From Synanceia verrucosa (taxonomy: Eukaryota; Chordata; Actinopteri; Perciformes; Synanceiidae), in NCBI GenBank assembly GCA_029721515.1, contig CM056559.1, positions 11,506,501 through 11,570,500 of the forward strand: 64,000 nucleotides of DNA, given 5' to 3'. The notes beneath the pieces are model-generated. The model ran no database searches. It was not told where the DNA came from and was given only the letters and a program-made list of their open reading frames with translations. The first letter of the stretch is position 1. Every line of letters begins with the position of its first letter. The position numbers were made by a program, and so were the translations under genes. Shown in pieces: positions 59,840-64,000 of this stretch.

Positions 59840-61275
59840 CTATGCAGTCATCTCAAAGCAGCCCCTGCGATGTGTCTGCATGTCTCTCACCCTGCGAATG
59901 GACTGGATCTGGGGGTGGTGGGCTCCCCACTCGTTCCAGTGCTTATAAGGACCCATCTCAAACACATACTGGTAGCCACGGTAGCCAGGATACTGGTAGC
60001 CCACCCAGCTGTGTGCAGAAGTAGACATGAAGCTCTATTTAATATTCTCCAGCAGCTTGAGTGTAATTTTTATTTTCATTTTCCTTTCTGATGGAACAGA
60101 AATTACTTACGTTCCACCAGTGACCTGAATGCTGGCAACACGGTCCTGGAAGCCGTAAGACCACAGGCTTGGGATGTCCTCATCACACACCTCCATCTTT
60201 CGGCCCTCAAAGTTTGGACATTCATACAGGCAGATCTTGTGATCCTGGGGATCCTAAAAGAGACACACATCACTTTTACATCAGTAGCTGTTGACCACTT
60301 TTCATACAGAGACTGTTAGTACAGCTCCTTGTCTCAAGATTTTAGCCAATAAAGATATTTAAGTCCACTCAGGAACACCAGGGTTAGATACATTATTGTT
60401 CTGTAATATTGATTATAAGTTATAATAGACATGGTTTTAAAGCCAGGATCAAACCTTTGGGGGAAAACACTGAATACTCTTATTCCTCTGGATCCTTTTT
60501 AACCTGAACTCCATCAAATTGAAACATAGTGGCACCACAAATGTCAGCTAATAAAAGCTTTTATCCAAAAATACTGGCAGTGGAATGAGCCTATAAATAT
60601 GCATATGACTGCATCCATAAAAGACACTTTCCCTTGTGGTAATAGAAGATGGATGGGAAAATGGAGCCAGGCAAAACTGGGCAAAAACAACAGCAACAAC
60701 AACAACACTTGCAGCCACAATAGAGAGGAAGTTTAGTGTAAAAAGAAACAACCCTTGATCCCAACTCACCATTCTGACGGGCCTGACAGACATGAAGCGG
60801 TCACACCTGTAGCTGTTGGACCAGGTGTCCCAGCGGGGATACTCTCCCTTCTCCAGCATGAACATCTCACCGGTCATGTTCTGCTGCTCATAACCCACCC
60901 AGCTGGATAGACGGGTAGAAAAGTAGATACATATTTTATTCAGGAAAAATATACACAGTGTTGTGACACATATTTTGATAGCGGGTCTTGCGACTTACGG
61001 TCCACACTCTACCCTGATGGAGCCGATTCTGTCAAAACCCTTCTCGGACAGGTTGCGGCACTCTCCAAACAGGTCCATCCTGCGGCCTTGGAAGTTCTCA
61101 TACTCATAGAGGTATATCTGAAAGGCAAAGCAAGCTTTCATTTCTGAAGTTTCCAATTCACAATTTCAGATTTCTAGGATTAGTTGACAATGCAAAACAG
61201 AAGACATACCTTGTGATTACGCATCCCAATGGCAGAGTGGCTGCCAATGCTACCTTGAGCACCTGAGTGAGACAT
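59840..61275 (-). CDS. crybb1: Beta-crystallin, B1-like
   Basis: Structural protein of the eye lens, cytosolic, forming beta-crystallin oligomers that give refractive index. Five coding exons (high to low): 61275-61210, 61117-60999, 60902-60770, 60253-60111, 60008-59840. Total 630 nt, 209 aa. Each of the last four exons encodes one Greek-key motif, the classic beta/gamma layout: [85 protein letters not shown]-like [20 protein letters not shown] near the end and the C-terminal extension favour beta-B1 over beta-A1/A3. The N-terminal arm is only about 22 residues, much shorter than in mammalian B1, so this is one of the fish B1-like paralogues; which one is unresolved. A non-coding first exon (donor after 61887) probably lies upstream, behind a TATA box. 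Confidence 0.9.
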
Positions 61276-61886
61276 GATCAGATCTAGAAAGAGAAGCACA
61301 AAGTCAGTCATCCATTTTCGCATGGGGTGTGATGTTAAACCACAGGTTGTCAGGAAAAAATGATGTTCAAGGGATGTCAAGTTAAAATACAGAGACAGTG
61401 TAATAATGTAATTTCGAAAAAGCTCAATTGAGAAAAACTGAGCAATAGCATACGTGCAAGCATTTGTAAAACAGTGTTGTTCTTTCCCATATTCCATCCC
61501 AACAAGCTTTTTGTTATCAACATAGTTTAATATAATTCCTCCCTTAAAGAGGAAATGCTGTATATTTCACAGCATGTTCCCTGAGGTTTTGTCTTTTCAT
61601 AAGAGCAAGAAGAAAACCAGCCACAAATAAGTAATCTGCCCAACCCTGTCACGCTCCGTCTTTCTCACCCACCTTACCTCAAGATGAGAAACTGAACATG
61701 ACAACTAGATAGATGATGAAATCACACCCTGCTGCATTTTATGTCAACAATCCATCACTTCAGCATGAAGTTAAAGTTCAAGACAAAAGCCAAGCCTCAC
61801 TTGGTTCTTTCTCTCCAAAGTATGAACAGACCACACTAAGATTCTCGCAGTTTTCAACAGTTCAAGACCTTACAGTGGAAACTTAC

Positions 61887-61935
61887 AGTTACAATTGCAG
61901 GTTGAAACGGACCGACCTTTGGAGACAGTGATGGA
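61887..61935 (-). other. Probable non-coding first exon of the crystallin gene
   Basis: AACT|GTAAGT on minus gives a strong donor at 61886. The coding exon has an acceptor (ctttctag) a few bases before its ATG, which requires an upstream exon. The 5' limit is inferred from the TATA box about 25-30 bases further up. Confidence 0.55.
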
Positions 61936-61955
61936 CGCAGACGTTGTTAGTGGGG

Positions 61956-61967
61956 ATATATATATAC
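61956..61967 (-). promoter_or_regulatory. TATA box of the crystallin gene
   Basis: gtatatatatat on minus, about 25-30 bases before the inferred transcription start. Lens crystallin genes usually have TATA promoters. Confidence 0.6.
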
Positions 61968-62053
61968 ATTCACATCCAGGCTTCTCATTGGTTGTGAGCC
62001 CTTTGGAGTACGGGCGGGGTCAAAGGTCACGTCGCTTATTTGTGTGCAAGTTG

Positions 62054-62066
62054 TGCTGACTCGGCT
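62054..62066. promoter_or_regulatory. Maf-recognition-element-like site
   Basis: tgctgactcggct matches the T-MARE consensus TGCTGACTCAGCA at 11 of 13 positions, including the whole left half and the TRE-like core. It lies about 90 bases upstream of the TATA box, a usual place for Maf sites in beta- and gamma-crystallin promoters. Confidence 0.5.
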
Positions 62067-62154
62067 GCCTGCTTTGTTGTCCAGAGCTATTGTGGGGGGG
62101 GGGGGACAGTCACTGCCATCAGCAGAAAGTCTGCTTTTCTGCACGCACGCAACC

Positions 62155-62155
<1 letters not shown>

Positions 62156-62208
<53 letters not shown>

Positions 62209-62289
62209 CACACACACATGCACACACACACACACACATACACACACACACACACACACGCCAGTCCAATGTGTGTGTGTGTGCGTGTA
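62156..62289. repeat. (CA)n followed by (GT)n
   Basis: About 100 bases of CA repeat with few interruptions, then 11 other bases, then gtgtgtgtgtgtgcgtgt. The two tracts are mutually complementary and could form a hairpin. Confidence 0.95.
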
Positions 62290-62442
62290 ATGTGCTGACT
62301 GCAGAAGTGGCATCCATCGCTCTATTGTGTGGACAGACAAGTGTTGGACACTGTTTGCTGGTCAGGCTTTATTTATGCATTAACATCTAATACAGCGCCA
62401 CCTACTGTACACACTAATGTCACATGCATTTGTGCATGTCTT

Positions 62443-62727
62443 AGGTGTCTTAGGGCGGAAGGCAGGGTACATCCAGGACAAGTCGCCTCCTCATCGCAGG
62501 GCACATAGAGACAGACAACCATTCACACTCACATTCACACCTACAGGCAATTTAAATTAACCAATTAACCTAATCCCCATGCATGTTTTTGGATGGTGGG
62601 AAGAAGCCGGAGTACCCGGAGAGAACCCACACAGACATGGGGAGAACATGAAAACTCCACACAGAAAGTACCCATACCTTCTTGCTGTGAGGTGACAGTG
62701 CTAACCATTGCACCACCGTGCCACCCC
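62443..62727 (-). mobile_element. tRNA-derived SINE, family A, copy 6
   Basis: gtcttagggcggaaggcagg to ccattgcaccaccgtgccac on minus orientation; the terminal GGAT tail is missing and the B-box region is partly deleted. Confidence 0.8.
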
Positions 62728-64000
62728 CGCACACTAACATAATTTTTGTAACTGAAAACAGTTTGATTTCTACTTGTTCTAAATTATTTTACATGTCCAG
62801 TGTATGAATATTGACTTGTGGATCTCTCACACCTATGTCACCATGATCTCTGAAATACTTGCAAAAAACTAATTGCAAGCTGGTAGAGCTTATGAGAACA
62901 TTGTGTTTTCTACCTGATGTCACTCTAATGACTTAATGAGTGGTGGTGAAATGCCTGTGGGCAAATATTCAGTATGTATGAATTTATGAAAGCAACTATT
63001 AGAGCATAGAAAATGAACCCATGGGAAATGTCATCCTTTGTTTCACAACATGCAAAAACAGTGTGAACACGTTTGACAAACTATTTTAAACATAGACACA
63101 GGAGGAAGAACAGACATGTCTACTGCTCAGTTTGAGTTTATAACACAGAACTGTTTACAAGGGACCTTCCACAGGATGCTTTTGTTACCTGTGTGACCAT
63201 CGAAATACTGTATGTCTCTTCCTATGTCTACACATCTGCATTTCCTGCAGACATTGAGCATTTAACCTCTAGATTAATGTTTACTTATTCAACTTGCTGT
63301 TAAAGTTTTATTTTCAGCTTTGCAAGTCATGCTACATTTACATTAAAAATGTTGGTCATGATATTGGTATTGAGTTCATAGCCAAGCTAACTTGGCAGGG
63401 GTCAAAATCATCATATCTGTCATCTCTCATTTCTTTGAGTTTGACAAGTTAGAAGATGTTTAACTCTGCAGCCATCAATCTCACACATGATGTTTGTTGA
63501 GCTTAGAAAACAGCTTCATATTAAAAACATTAATTCAAGTTCATACCAGAAAAGTCATACAACTTTACAGATACTGAAAGTATTTGTTCGCAATCAAATC
63601 TCAAACAAATCATTCCTCATCAACCCAGATTGCTGTGAGTTATACTGTACGTAGCTCTGTAAACAAATGTATTATTAGAGTTTTTAAAGCTACCACAAGT
63701 TTAAGGTTTAGACAGCTTTGGTTAACTGCATGTGTGTTGAAGAATTTGGATTTATAATACTTTTGTAACATCAAAGTGCTAAAGTTATTTTTACAGTCAT
63801 AAAGAAAAAACATGAAATCTTGTCTGGATCTGAATAGATGTGCACTCTCCTTTGTATGCTCTGAATGTAACTCTGATGGCATGAATAGGCCTTCACTTGC
63901 CTGTTTCTATCCATGACTGTGTGTGTGCATGACTGAGCATGTGTGTGAATAGGACTGAGTGAAAAGGTGAAAGGGCCAGAGGTGTGGGGTCAGTAGAGAA
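62728..64000. other. Right-hand flank, no gene recognised
   Basis: AT-rich sequence with only short open frames on both strands. I see no exon, RNA gene or repeat that I can support. Confidence 0.45.

Noticed and set aside
7500..62730. tRNA genes suggested by the A- and B-box matches of family A and B copies
   Set aside because: No cloverleaf or anticodon arm can be formed; the tRNA-like heads run into SINE bodies and the copies are dispersed.
1..64000. CRISPR array, operon-like system or integrated virus
   Set aside because: The direct repeats seen are microsatellites, a minisatellite and one gene-internal duplication; there are no spacer patterns, no cas genes and no viral reading frames.

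Overview
The window is vertebrate chromosomal DNA, most likely from a ray-finned (teleost, probably percomorph) fish. All recognised genes are split by GT-AG introns and encode vertebrate-specific proteins (vitronectin, FOXN1, a lens beta-crystallin, PCFT). The introns and spacers carry fish-type repeats: tRNA-derived SINEs, an L2-type LINE, an L1-like LINE, Tc1 remnants, terminal-inverted-repeat (TIR) elements and many CA/TA microsatellites. I saw no bacterial or viral genes.

Layout. Vitronectin (vtn, 1594-5796, minus) sits head to head with sarm1 (9751-14422, plus). Between them lie an L2-like LINE remnant, a SINE and a foldback element. sarm1 is tail to tail with slc46a1 (17045-20122, minus). 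From 24345 to 29928 (plus) lies a broken slc13a2-like dicarboxylate transporter. Its spacers hold an L1-like LINE tail, a deleted Tc1 element and, on minus, a three-exon TOGARAM-like fragment with a stop codon. Then come foxn1 (35919-41220, plus), unc119 (44101-56994, minus, with a 10.8-kb first intron) and a beta-B1-like crystallin (59840-61275, minus). The order vtn, sarm1, slc46a1, slc13a2, foxn1, unc119 is the order I know from human 17q11.2, so this is an old conserved block; the crystallin is where the match to the human order seems to end.

Function. These genes are neighbours by ancestry and do not form a pathway: a secreted adhesion protein, an axon-degeneration NAD hydrolase, a proton-coupled folate transporter, a thymus transcription factor, a lipid-chaperone for ciliary and photoreceptor cargo, and a lens structural protein.

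Most unusual points. (1) vtn carries a recent internal tandem duplication that produced two somatomedin B domains and a chimeric 45-nt linker exon; the SMB exons differ more than much of the intron beside them, and no RGD motif remains. (2) slc13a2 is a pseudogene with at least five independent lesions, one of them a telomere-like insertion. (3) sarm1 has a GC-AG intron. (4) A (GT)n tract sits where the polypyrimidine tract of a foxn1 acceptor should be. (5) A Maf-like site lies upstream of the crystallin TATA box. I found no convincing new multi-gene system. Exon boundaries were worked out by hand from reading frame and splice consensus; identities and counts are by eye.
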